DNA of 64,000 nucleotides from Streptomyces prunicolor NBRC 13075 (GTDB lineage Bacteria; Actinomycetota; Actinomycetes; Streptomycetales; Streptomycetaceae): NCBI RefSeq assembly GCF_000367365.1, contig NZ_BARF01000054.1, positions 1 through 64,000 of the forward strand, given 5' to 3'. The notes under the pieces are model-generated. The model was given only the letters and a program-made list of their open reading frames with translations, was not told the DNA's origin and made no database searches. Position 1 is the first letter of the stretch. Each line of letters opens with the position of its first letter. Positions 50,076 to 58,448 of the stretch are shown one piece after another. Both the position numbers and the translations under genes were made by a program.

Positions 50076-50607
50076 TGCTGCCCCTTCATGTCCGTACGCA
50101 GGCGTCCACCATAGTGGCCGCGGCCTGGGCTGACGTGCCAGGCCGTTCGTACGCTGGTGTCGATTCAACAAGAACGGGGTAAGAACGCGCTTTTCGGCAC
50201 CTATGTGCTGCGGATGGGGGCCCGGCGCCCTTCGGGCCGACCTGGGACCCGCCGGCTGCGGGTCGACCAAGGCCGTTGTCTACTGGACGTCCGGGCCCCA
50301 CCCGGGTCACACCAGCCGACCGGCCGGAACGTTCCCTCGCCGTGGCGCGGGCGCTGAGCCTGGCTCCCAGTGACGGTGCCCGGTACGGCACACCGTCCCT
50401 GACCCAGCGGCGCTTCGGCGATTGTTCGGAGGTTCCCCGGTCGGGCGTCCGGTGGTGGACTCGGACGAACCTACCGGCCCCCTCCGGCCGCCTGTCAACA
50501 GCCGTTTGACCTGCACTTTCTCCCTCAACCGGCTGGTCAGGGCAGAGGATGCCCAGGTCGCGCGACAGAGCGGCGGCCGTGGATCGGGAGCGCGCCACCC
50601 CGGGAGA
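50076..50607. other. Long intergenic region upstream of ppm1
   Basis: 532 bp without a convincing reading frame, between the amidohydrolase stop and the ppm1 start, both on the minus strand. It holds a good minus-strand promoter near 50468-50498, some 390 bp before the ppm1 start codon. The transcript would therefore have a long leader, or a separate small RNA is made. Confidence 0.55.
50468..50498 (-). promoter_or_regulatory. Candidate HrdB-type promoter, minus strand
   Basis: On the minus strand TTGACA (50498-50493) and TAGGTT (50473-50468) are 19 nt apart. Both boxes match the HrdB consensus well; the spacing is 1-2 nt long. Transcription would start near 50460 and run toward ppm1. Confidence 0.55.
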
Positions 50608-52218
50608 TCACTCGCCCGGCCGTACGAACACCGTCCGTCCGCCCACGACGGTCCGCAGACAGACCGGAAGGTCACCGCCGGGCGTCAGGTCGGGCAGTCC
50701 GGGTGTGCCGGAGCGCGGGTCGGTCGACCAGCGCGCGACCCGGTCGTCGGGCGCCTGCACCACCAGGGCGTCGGTCCGCCAGACGGCGTAGTCGGCGGGC
50801 GCGCCCGGGACCAGGACACCCGCGTCGTCGCGTCCTACGGCCCGCCAGCCGCCCCGCGTATGCGCGGTGAACGCGGCCCGCACCGAGACCCGATGTTCAG
50901 CCGTTCGGTGGAACGCGGCGGCGCGGACCGTGCCCCACGGGTCGATCGGGGTGACCGGGCTGTCGGAGCCGAAGGCGAGCGGCACACCGGCCCGCAGCAG
51001 GGCCGCGAAGGGGTTCAGGGCACGCGCCCGCTCCACGCCGAGCCGCTGGGCGTACATGCCCTCCTCGCCGCCCCACAGCGCGTCGAAGGCGGGCTGCACG
51101 GAAGCGGTGAGGCCCAGCTCGGCGAAGGCGGCGATCGTCTCCGGGGTGAGCAGCTCGGCGTGTTCGACGCGATGGCGGGCGGCGCGGACGCGGCCCAGAC
51201 CGACCTTCTCCGCGGCTGCGCGGACGCCGTCGACCACCGCGGTCACTGCGGCGTCCCCGATGGCGTGGAAGCCCGCCTGGAGGCCCGCCTCGGTACAGGC
51301 GACGACATGGGCGGCGACGGCGTCCGCGTCGAGGTAGGCGATGCCGGTGTGCCCGGCGTCGGTGTACGGCTGGTGCAGACACGCGGTGTGCGAGCCGATG
51401 GAGCCGTCGACGAAGAGGTCACCCGCCGCTCCTACGGCACCCAGCTCCCGCGCCTTCGCCACGCCCTTGTCGGCCCACTCAGCCCAGTAGCCGACGACAC
51501 GCGGCCCCAGCTCCTCGGCGGCCAGCCGCAGCAGGCCCGTGAAGTCGTCCTCGGAGGAGATGTCCGGCCCCGCGCACTCGTGGACCGAGCCGACGCCCAG
51601 GGAGGCCGCGTGGGCGAGCGCGGTGCGCTGGGCCTCGACGCGCTGCTCCGGCGTGATCGCGGCGAGCGCGATGGCGCGGACGGTGTGGTGGGCGTCGGCG
51701 GTGAGAGGGCCGTCCGGCGTGTCGAAGCCGGGGACCAGGTCGAGCAGGGCTGTGGTGACGACCGCGGAGTGGACGTCGATGCGGGAGAGGTAGAGCGGGC
51801 GTCCGCCGGTCGCCGTGTCGAGTTCGGCGCGGGTCGGCGGGCGGCCACCGGGCCAGCGGGCGGCGTCCCAGCCGTGGCCGAGCAGGACGCGGTCGGCCGG
51901 GCGGCCGGCGGCGAAGTCCCGGACCAGGGACAGGGCCGCCTCCAGGGAGGGCGCGTCGGAGAGGTCGAGGCCGGTGAGCGCGAGGCCGGTGGCCGTCGTG
52001 TGCACGTGTGCGTCGGTGAACGCCGGGGTGACCAGCGCGCCGTCCAGGTCGACCACCTCGTCGACACCGTCCGCAAAGGCGTCGGCGGCACCCTCGGAGC
52101 CGACCCAGGCGACCTGGCCGCGCTCCACGACCATCGCGGTCGCGAAGGGGTCGGCGGGGCTGTGGACTTCGCCGCGGCGGAGCAGGACGGTTGCCGGTTC
52201 GGGGGTGCGCTCACTCAT
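50608..52218 (-). CDS. Amidohydrolase family protein (YtcJ-like)
   Basis: A 536-residue metal-dependent amidohydrolase. The N-terminal metal site is FTDAHVHTTATG. Later metal-site regions are HECAGPDISSEDD, GFHAIGDAAVTAVVDG, HRVEHAELLTPE and the C-terminal FGSDSPVTPIDPWGTV. Such YtcJ-type enzymes hydrolyse C-N bonds in amides or N-formyl compounds; the substrate is unknown. It has no signal peptide. It is followed in the same direction by the long ppm1 leader region and lies 47 bp from the Lrp gene, read in the same direction. Confidence 0.9.
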   Translation of the reverse strand: MSERTPEPATVLLRRGEVHSPADPFATAMVVERGQVAWVGSEGAADAFADGVDEVVDLDGALVTPAFTDAHVHTTATGLALTGLDLSDAPSLEAALSLVRDFAAGRPADRVLLGHGWDAARWPGGRPPTRAELDTATGGRPLYLSRIDVHSAVVTTALLDLVPGFDTPDGPLTADAHHTVRAIALAAITPEQRVEAQRTALAHAASLGVGSVHECAGPDISSEDDFTGLLRLAAEELGPRVVGYWAEWADKGVAKARELGAVGAAGDLFVDGSIGSHTACLHQPYTDAGHTGIAYLDADAVAAHVVACTEAGLQAGFHAIGDAAVTAVVDGVRAAAEKVGLGRVRAARHRVEHAELLTPETIAAFAELGLTASVQPAFDALWGGEEGMYAQRLGVERARALNPFAALLRAGVPLAFGSDSPVTPIDPWGTVRAAAFHRTAEHRVSVRAAFTAHTRGGWRAVGRDDAGVLVPGAPADYAVWRTDALVVQAPDDRVARWSTDPRSGTPGLPDLTPGGDLPVCLRTVVGGRTVFVRPGE

Positions 52219-52265
52219 GGGGAACAGTCTCGCGCCTCACCGGCGACGCCCCGCACGCAGGTCGG

Positions 52266-52706
52266 TCAGATGCGGGGCGGGCGGGCCTCGTACGGCGTCG
52301 AGAGGACCACCGTGGTCCGGGTCGAGACGCCGGCCAGGCCACGCAGCCGGGCCAGCAGCTCCTCCAGTTCGTGTGGGGTGGAGACCCGCACCTTGAGGAT
52401 GTAGTTCTCGTCGCCCGCGACGCTGTGGCAGGCCTCGATCTCGGGGACGTCGGAGAGGCGGTCCGCGATGTCGTCGGGGGCGCTGGGGTCGAACGGTTTC
52501 ACCGAGATGAAGGCGGTCATGGGCAGACCCACCGCCTCCGGGTCGACGACCGCGGCGTACCCGCGGATGACGCCACGCTGCTCCAGCCGGCGCACCCTCT
52601 GGTGCACGGCCGACGTGGACAGGCCCGTGGCCTTGCCCAGGTCTGTGTAGCTCATCCGCCCGTCCTTGACGAGCAGCTGCACGATTTGTCGGTCCAGCTC
52701 CTCCAT
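52266..52706 (-). CDS. Lrp/AsnC family transcriptional regulator
   Basis: A 146-residue Lrp/AsnC protein. It has an N-terminal helix-turn-helix (LDRQIVQLLVKDGRMSYTDLGKATGLSTSAVHQRVRRLEQRGVI) and a C-terminal RAM effector domain (HSVAGDENYILKVRVSTPHELEELLARL). It probably binds an amino acid and assembles into octamers. The start MEELDRQ was chosen because the family begins there. The downstream amidohydrolase gene, 47 bp away in the same direction, may be cotranscribed and regulated by it. Confidence 0.92.
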   Translation of the reverse strand: MEELDRQIVQLLVKDGRMSYTDLGKATGLSTSAVHQRVRRLEQRGVIRGYAAVVDPEAVGLPMTAFISVKPFDPSAPDDIADRLSDVPEIEACHSVAGDENYILKVRVSTPHELEELLARLRGLAGVSTRTTVVLSTPYEARPPRI

Positions 52707-52975
52707 GACGCAAGAACCTACAGTGCCGCTGATCTCCTCCGATACCTCGGCGGCGCAGGTCATACCCGGTTCGTGATGTGGCCGAGAGCGGCTTGTGAGC
52801 CTGCCGGGGACAAAAGCGCCGCCTCGGGCATCTGCGGGCGGCATGTGACGAACGCCACAGTCCTCGAACGGTCTCCGTGATGGTCTCGTGATTACCGCGG
52901 AGACGGGACGGGAAGTGCTTGCTGTGGTCGAGGCCGCAGCGCCTTCACGGCCCAGCCCAGTAGGGGGAGAAACCC

Positions 52976-53419
52976 ATGCAGAGTGTTAAGCGCCCTGGAC
53001 GCACCGCGCCCAAGCGGCCACAGCTCGTCGTCGAGCCCGAGCCGGAGGGCGTCGATTCCGATGCCCCGGACGGTTACGACGCCGATGAGCTCGACGCGTA
53101 CGACACCTTCGAGATGTTCCGGGTGATCTGCCCGGACTGCGTGCAGCCCATCGCGCTCCTCGCGGACGAGGAAGTCCTGCCGGAGCACGCGCTGTGCGCC
53201 TCGCCGTGGAACCCGTTCGGGCTGACGGTCTGCGCCGGTACGGGCCGTGAGGCGTCCGACGCCCGGTCCGCCGACGAGTCCGCGGAGCCCCAGGAGCAGG
53301 AGACCGCGCTGCTGTTGACGCTCCCTCAGGGCCTCGACTGGCGGACGCAGCCGTTCTCGCACGTCGGCGGTCCCAGCTCGCGCCCGATGCGCGTGCCGGA
53401 CATGCGCCGCGCCGCCTGA
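52976..53419 (+). CDS. Conserved actinobacterial hypothetical with Cys motif
   Basis: A 147-residue protein. The N-terminus is basic and the middle acidic (EPEPEGVDSDAPDGYDADELDAYD). A Cys motif with possible metal binding follows (VICPDCVQPIALLADEEVLPEHALCASPWNPFGLTVC, about 50-90). The end is low in complexity. A strong ribosome binding site, GGGGGAG, precedes the ATG. I do not recognise the family. It is divergent from the Lrp gene with 269 bp between, and convergent with the phosphotransferase gene 10 bp away. Confidence 0.78.
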   Translation: MQSVKRPGRTAPKRPQLVVEPEPEGVDSDAPDGYDADELDAYDTFEMFRVICPDCVQPIALLADEEVLPEHALCASPWNPFGLTVCAGTGREASDARSADESAEPQEQETALLLTLPQGLDWRTQPFSHVGGPSSRPMRVPDMRRAA

Positions 53420-53429
53420 GCGCACTCGC

Positions 53430-54524
53430 TCAACCCCAGTAGCTGCCCTGCACCATGGCCCGCAGGCTGCCGTGGTGCAGGATCAGTGTGTCCGGATCCG
53501 CCGGGACGGCCACCTCTCCGAAGTGCACCTGCCGGTAGGCGATACGGAGCATCACGATCGCGTGCCGCAGGGCCGCGTACAGGGTGTAGAAGTCCATGTC
53601 GCGCGGGGTGTGGCCGGTGAGTTCGGCGTACCGCTCCTCCACCCGGTCCCGGCGGAAGAACTCCGGCAGCCCCGACTGACCGAAGGCGACCGTCAGGTCC
53701 TGGAAGAAGCGGTGCAGATAGACGGTCCAGCCGAGGTCCACCTCGCGCGGGGCCGGGGCCGCCATCTCCCAGTCGAGGACGGCGACGGGGTCGAACCCGT
53801 CGTAGACGACGTTTCCGATGCGCGCGTCGCCCCAGTTGAGGACCGGTTCGCCCGGGTCGGTGGGCCAGAGTTCCGTCAGCCGGTCGAAGGCGCTCTCGAT
53901 GAGGGGTGAGCGGGCGAGGCCGTCAACCACCCATGCGTAGTAGGCGCGTTGAGATGCGACGTGGCGGTGGAGGGCGTCGCCGTCGCCCGGGAGGGTGAGG
54001 AACTCGGCCTCCCGCAGCGGGACTTGGTCGTGGAGGCGGGCGATGAGCGCGACCGAGGCGGCCTCCAGATGTTCTCGCTCCGCGTCGGTCGCCGCGTGCA
54101 GCCAATTGCCCTCGTACGTATACGGCATGACGTCCGGCGGTACGCGTCCCTCGGCGCGCTCCATGACGAAGAACGGCGCGCCGAGCGGGCCGGGGTCCTC
54201 CTCCAGCCAGCGGACCGCCGGTACCGGGAGGTCCGTGCGGTCGGCGACCAGGCGCATCGTGCGGAACTGGCGGGGCAGGTCGTAGACCGGGAAGACGGTG
54301 TACGCCGACGGGTCCGCCGCGAGTCTCAACGCGCAGGCGTGGAGCCGGGGTTCGGGGTGGTCGATGTCGAAGAGCAGGGTCTCGCTGGACATGCCGTTCG
54401 AGGAGGGGACCCTGACGTCTACGGCCTTGGCGCCGGGCAGGCGGGTGTCGAGCCACGCGGTGAGGCGGTGGGCGAGTTCCTCCGGGTCGCGGGTGGTGGT
54501 ACGGGGGCGGGGTGCTGTCGCCAT
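53430..54524 (-). CDS. APH-family phosphotransferase
   Basis: A 364-residue aminoglycoside phosphotransferase/choline kinase-like protein. The catalytic loop is LNWGDARIGNVVYDG (Brenner-like, with WGD in place of HGD), the metal-binding segment is AVLDWEMAAPAPREVDLGW, and the N-lobe begins ETLLFDIDHPE. The C-terminus has RHAIVMLRIAYRQVHFGE. Members phosphorylate small alcohols or acyl-CoA-linked compounds; resistance is not implied. It lies 80 bp from the gene at 54605-55705 in the same direction, so they may share a transcript. Confidence 0.88.
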   Translation of the reverse strand: MATAPRPRTTTRDPEELAHRLTAWLDTRLPGAKAVDVRVPSSNGMSSETLLFDIDHPEPRLHACALRLAADPSAYTVFPVYDLPRQFRTMRLVADRTDLPVPAVRWLEEDPGPLGAPFFVMERAEGRVPPDVMPYTYEGNWLHAATDAEREHLEAASVALIARLHDQVPLREAEFLTLPGDGDALHRHVASQRAYYAWVVDGLARSPLIESAFDRLTELWPTDPGEPVLNWGDARIGNVVYDGFDPVAVLDWEMAAPAPREVDLGWTVYLHRFFQDLTVAFGQSGLPEFFRRDRVEERYAELTGHTPRDMDFYTLYAALRHAIVMLRIAYRQVHFGEVAVPADPDTLILHHGSLRAMVQGSYWG

Positions 54525-54613
54525 GTCGTCTCAACTCCCTTACGGGGCACGGTCTACATCACCTCGGCTTTCTACGGCGCCACCGAGATGTCACCTCAAC
54601 TGCCTTACGGGGC
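54523..54613. repeat. Duplicated 26-bp segment around phosphotransferase start
   Basis: Two 26-bp copies (54523-54548 and 54588-54613) differ at 3 positions and begin at ATGTC. One covers the start codon of the phosphotransferase gene and the other covers the end of the preceding gene. The spacing is 65 bp. It looks like a local duplication that copied the translation start region. Confidence 0.6.
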
Positions 54614-55705
54614 GGCCGAGTCGAAGCCGGTGAAGCCGCTCGGGTCGTGGCGGCCGAAGGAGCCGTGCTCGAAGATGCCGTGGCCTGTCATGCCGTCGAG
54701 GCGGAAGCGGGCCGCGTGGTCGGTCACGCCATAGGCCGCGAGCGGGGCAGGCTGGGTGAGGTCGTAGGTGCGCCGGTCGAGCCATCCGGGACCGCGCCAG
54801 GTGCCGTGTTGCCAGTCGTCGGCGGGTGGGTAGCCGGCGCCGAGCGCGAGGGGTGAGGAGGTCAGGATCTCCACTTCGAGGTCCTGGGGCTTGCGGGCGT
54901 CGCCGAGGTGAAGGAGGGCGCGCTCGGGGTGGCGGGTGCCGGAGCGGTAGGTGATCTCGGCCTGGGGCCAGCCGAGTTGGCGGTCGCGGTGGCCGGGGCG
55001 GACGACGGTCGCCTCGTTCAGGGTGCGGTAGCCGTCGGCGTCCTCCTGGACGATGACCATGAGGAAACGGTCCTCGAAGCGGACCGGGCACCAGATCCAG
55101 TGGAAGCCCTCGGTCGGGTGGGCCTCGGCGAGCCGGCCACCCTCCTCGCCGGGGATCGGCCGCACGCCCCAACTCCGGTCCCGGGTACCGGTCCAGCCGT
55201 CGGCGGAGACCCGGAACTCCTCGTCACCGGCACGGATCACACCCTCCACACCGCCCGCCTGGACGAAGCGGCGCCCTTCGAGGGTGAGCCGGTCGCCGCG
55301 GTACTGGACGTGGTGGGGTTCCCAGAGGGCCGGAAACTCGGCGGTCCAAGTGAGGTCGCAGGAGAGGGAGTTGTCCTCGCAGCGCAGGCGCAGTCGGTGG
55401 AGTGGTTCCTCGACCTCGATGCGCAGTGGGCCTACGGCGAGGTGCATGCGGTCGTCGCCGAGGGCGTCCGAGGCGCGGACCGCGTGGAGTACGTCTCCGG
55501 TGCGGAGGGTCACGTAGGCGTCGATCACCCCGACGTTGGGGTAGACGCCAAGGCCGAGGATGAGCAGGGCGCGGCCCTCGTGGTCGAACACGTGGAAGAT
55601 GCAGCGGTCGTAGGCGTTCCGGTCGCCGGTCGCCACGTGCTTCATCGACAGCGGGACCTGGTGCACGGGGTACTCGTCGAGGGGCACGGGACGGTCGTCT
55701 GCCAC
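54605..55705 (-). CDS. Hypothetical protein, lipocalin/hydroxyneurosporene-synthase-like
   Basis: A 366-residue protein rich in beta-strands without a catalytic motif I recognise. Stretches such as RDRSWGVRPIPGE, GFHWIWCPVRFEDRFLMVIVQED and ALAAYGVTDHAARFRLDGMTGHGIFEHGS resemble the two-lobed lipocalin-like fold of hydroxyneurosporene synthase/CrtC-related proteins; this resemblance is from memory. It sits before the phosphotransferase gene and may act with it on a hydrophobic substrate. Confidence 0.78.
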   Translation of the reverse strand: MADDRPVPLDEYPVHQVPLSMKHVATGDRNAYDRCIFHVFDHEGRALLILGLGVYPNVGVIDAYVTLRTGDVLHAVRASDALGDDRMHLAVGPLRIEVEEPLHRLRLRCEDNSLSCDLTWTAEFPALWEPHHVQYRGDRLTLEGRRFVQAGGVEGVIRAGDEEFRVSADGWTGTRDRSWGVRPIPGEEGGRLAEAHPTEGFHWIWCPVRFEDRFLMVIVQEDADGYRTLNEATVVRPGHRDRQLGWPQAEITYRSGTRHPERALLHLGDARKPQDLEVEILTSSPLALGAGYPPADDWQHGTWRGPGWLDRRTYDLTQPAPLAAYGVTDHAARFRLDGMTGHGIFEHGSFGRHDPSGFTGFDSAAP

Positions 55706-55846
55706 GGCTAACCTCCCCTGGGGACAGTGGAGGTGACGGTACGTCAGGTGGCGTGCGGTGGCCAGAGCCGGGAGCCGTACGCCGGTGAACTCACGCTCGA
55801 TTACACGCGCCGGTGACCTGTCAACGCGCCTTTACGTTGCCTTGGT

Positions 55847-56095
55847 ATGACCGCCACATATGCGCCGACCGGGCGTCAGCGCCGGATCTTCGTCCCCGTA
55901 CCCGCAGAATCGGTTCCCCCGGCGCCGCCGCAACCCCAGGATCCGCCCATCTACCGTGATCTCATGCGGAGTTGGGCCGAACGGGGCCGCGCCCTGCCGG
56001 GGCGTCACGACCCGGAGTGGGCGCGGCTGGCGGCGCCGCCCTCGGGACTCAGCCAGTTCGGTGGGCTTCTGGACCCGCCAGGTGGCGGGCGATGA
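55847..56095 (+). CDS. Small hypothetical protein
   Basis: An 82-residue protein, Pro-rich in the middle (VPPAPPQPQDPPIYRDL) with a C-terminal Gly-rich end. It has no ribosome binding site, and its 3' end overlaps the convergent acyl-CoA dehydrogenase gene by 46 bp. Arg-rich, charged helix segments such as RSWAERGRALPGRHDPEW and ordinary codon usage support coding. I cannot assign a function, and it may be spurious. Confidence 0.45.
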   Translation: MTATYAPTGRQRRIFVPVPAESVPPAPPQPQDPPIYRDLMRSWAERGRALPGRHDPEWARLAAPPSGLSQFGGLLDPPGGGR

Positions 56096-57230
56096 CCATC
56101 CGTTGGATCTGGTTCGTGCCCTCGACGATCTGCAGGACCTTGGCCTCGCGCATGTAGCGCTCGACCGGGAAGTCGGCGGTGTAGCCGTAGCCGCCGAGGA
56201 TCTGGACGGCGTCGATGGTGGCCTTCATCGCGGTGTCGGTGCAGTGCAGCTTGGCCATGGCGGCCTGTTTGGCGAACGGGCGGCCCGCGTCGCGCAGTCG
56301 GGCCGCCGCGAGGTAGAGGGCTCGGCCCGCCTCGATCTGGGTGGCCATGTCGGCGAGCATGAAGCGCAGGCCCTGGAAGTCGGAGATCGGGCGCCCGAAC
56401 TGCTGTCGGCCGCTCGCGTAGGCCACCGCCTCGTCCAGCGCGGCCTGGGCCAGGCCGATCGCGCAGGCCGCGATGCCGAGCCGGCCGGAGTCCAGCGCGG
56501 ACAGGGCGATCGCGAAGCCCTGGCCCTCCTCGCCGATGCGCCGCTCGTCGGGGACGCGGACGCCGTCAAAGTGGACCTGTGCGGTGGGCGAGCCCTTCAT
56601 GCCCATCTTCTTCTCCGGTACCGCGCCACTCAGCCCGGCCGCGTCGCCGGGCACCAGGAAGGCGCTGATCCCGCGCGCGCCGTCCGCGCCGGTACGGGCC
56701 ATGACCGTGTAGAAGTCGGCGATGCCGCCGTGGGTGATCCAGGCCTTGGTGCCGTCGATCACCCAGTCCTCGCCATCGCGCACCGCCTTCGTACGCAGGG
56801 AGGCCGCGTCGGAACCGGAAGCGGGTTCGGAGAGGCAGTAGGCGCCGAGCAGGCCGCCGCCGAGCATCGCGGGCAGGTGTTCGACCTGCTGCTGCTTGGT
56901 GCCGTAGTTGGCCAGCGCGTGGCAGGACAGGGAGTGAACGCTGACGCCGAGGCCGACCGTGAGGCGGGCCGCGGCGAGCTCTTCGAGGACCTGGAGGTAG
57001 ACCTCGTACGGCTGCTCGCCGCCGCCGTACTCGGAGTCGTACGGCAGGCCGAGCAGTCCTGACCGGGAGAGCAGGGTGAAGACCTCGCGCGGGAAGATCC
57101 CGGCGTCCTCTTCCTCGGCCGCTCTCGGGGCGATCTCGCGCTGTGCGATGTCGCGGGCCAGCGAGATCAGATCCCGGGCCTCGTCCGTGGGCAGTTGCCG
57201 GTCCACCGGCTGCTGGGCGCGGTCGGGCAT
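56049..57230 (-). CDS. Acyl-CoA dehydrogenase
   Basis: A 393-residue flavoprotein that introduces the alpha,beta double bond into acyl-CoA. Motifs are GAYCLSEPASGSDAASLRTKA (FAD/substrate loop), VIDGTKAWITHGGIADFYTVMA, and the C-terminal IQILGGYGYTADFPVERYMREAKVLQIVEGTNQIQR, whose Glu in VEGT is the catalytic base in the short-chain and glutaryl classes. GGGAGGAGAG precedes ATG 57230. It lies 230 bp from a TetR gene in the same direction that may control it. The chain length is not predictable. Confidence 0.93.
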   Translation of the reverse strand: MPDRAQQPVDRQLPTDEARDLISLARDIAQREIAPRAAEEEDAGIFPREVFTLLSRSGLLGLPYDSEYGGGEQPYEVYLQVLEELAAARLTVGLGVSVHSLSCHALANYGTKQQQVEHLPAMLGGGLLGAYCLSEPASGSDAASLRTKAVRDGEDWVIDGTKAWITHGGIADFYTVMARTGADGARGISAFLVPGDAAGLSGAVPEKKMGMKGSPTAQVHFDGVRVPDERRIGEEGQGFAIALSALDSGRLGIAACAIGLAQAALDEAVAYASGRQQFGRPISDFQGLRFMLADMATQIEAGRALYLAAARLRDAGRPFAKQAAMAKLHCTDTAMKATIDAVQILGGYGYTADFPVERYMREAKVLQIVEGTNQIQRMVIARHLAGPEAHRTG

Positions 57231-57460
57231 GGCGACGCTCTCCTCCCTGTCGGGCACATCGGCGGGCGTACGCCTGGGGTCGAGGCGACGTGGCCGGGTA
57301 CCGCACGGATGCGGCCACTGCTCCTACTCCCGGGTCTCGGAAGCGGCTGACCAGCGGCTCTGCGCTGTGAGTATGCCCGATCGGAGGTCTCGCGTCACCA
57401 GTTAACGACCGCTTACTTCAAGAGTAGCCCGGTCGTCCGGAACTGGTCGGGAAGGATGGC

Positions 57461-58120
57461 TCAGCCGTCCCGGCGGGCCGGTGACGGCGCCGGATGGGCG
57501 GGGTCCAGTTCCTCGATGGCGCGCAGGGTGCCGCCGAGGGTCTTCACGAGGATTTCGCGCATCGTCTCGCGGGACAGGTCGGAGGTGCTGATCCACTCCA
57601 GGGTCGCGCCCTCGACGCTGCACACCCAGCCGAACAGGCCCATGCGGGCGATCCGGGAGATGTCGGTACGGCCGTAGGCCCCGTCGGCGATGGTCGCGAC
57701 GATCGCCGCGCGCACCCCGTCACGGATGGCGTGCACCTCGGTGTCGAAGCCGACACCGCCGCTCACGATGGTGCGGTACGCGGCCTGGTTGTGCTCGGCC
57801 CAGCGCAGATAGCTGTCCATCGTCCGCTGCACGCGGTCCAGTTGGGGCAGTTCGAGACCGCTCGCCGCGAAGGTCACCAGGTCGGCGACCGAGTCGTTGA
57901 TGATCGCCAGGTAGTAGCCGCGCTTGGACTGGAAGTAGTAGTAGATCAGCCCTTTGGCGACATGGGCCTGCCGCGCGATGTCGTCCATGGACAGTGCGTC
58001 GTAGGACGTGTCGGCGAACAACTTCCGGCCAATGGTGATGAGTTCGGCGCGGCGCGCCAAAGAACGCTCGGTACCGCGCGCCCGGGGACGCGCCACGTCA
58101 CGCTGCTGACTGATTTCCAA
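57461..58120 (-). CDS. TetR family transcriptional regulator
   Basis: A 219-residue repressor. The N-terminal helix-turn-helix (about 20-65: ITIGRKLFADTSYDALSMDDIARQAHVAKGLIYYYFQSKRGYYLAII) is textbook TetR. The C-terminal ligand domain has LRWAEHNQAAYRTIVSGG. It is adjacent to the acyl-CoA dehydrogenase gene, so fatty-acid or branched-chain catabolism genes are plausible targets. No operator palindrome was found nearby. The 48-residue membrane peptide gene lies 65 bp upstream in the same direction. Confidence 0.92.
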   Translation of the reverse strand: MEISQQRDVARPRARGTERSLARRAELITIGRKLFADTSYDALSMDDIARQAHVAKGLIYYYFQSKRGYYLAIINDSVADLVTFAASGLELPQLDRVQRTMDSYLRWAEHNQAAYRTIVSGGVGFDTEVHAIRDGVRAAIVATIADGAYGRTDISRIARMGLFGWVCSVEGATLEWISTSDLSRETMREILVKTLGGTLRAIEELDPAHPAPSPARRDG

Positions 58121-58185
58121 TTTCGACTCTGGCTCTCCAACTGGGCTTGGTCAACCGCAGTATGGCAGGTCGGGTATGCGTCAGG

Positions 58186-58332
58186 TCACAGCAGGCCGAT
58201 TTGGGTCACAAGCATCGCGATCACCACGACGAGGGTCCATCCCATGACGTGCTCGACGATCTTCGGGCCGTCGCTCTTGGGGCCGCCGGTACGGGCACGG
58301 GTGCGGGCGGCGCTGGCTGAGTGTGCGGTCAT
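58186..58332 (-). CDS. 48-residue single-pass membrane protein
   Basis: A 48-residue protein read from ATG 58332 (MTAHSASAARTRARTGG, then KIVEHVMGWTLVVVIAMLVTQIGLL, stop at 58186). It has a basic N-terminus and one C-terminal transmembrane helix of about 17 residues. The ribosome binding site is weak. Small proteins of this form are widespread in Streptomyces and usually unnamed. It is too short for ordinary gene callers and lies between the protease gene and the TetR gene, all on the minus strand. Confidence 0.72.
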   Translation of the reverse strand: MTAHSASAARTRARTGGPKSDGPKIVEHVMGWTLVVVIAMLVTQIGLL

Positions 58333-58448
58333 GGTGGCTCACAGAGGTCGGATGTGTGGTGGACTCCCCCGGTCTGTCCACCTTGCCATCCATATCGCCT
58401 TCTGCGCCGGAGACCTTGGTCACAGCCACCTTGGCCACAAGCTCCGCG

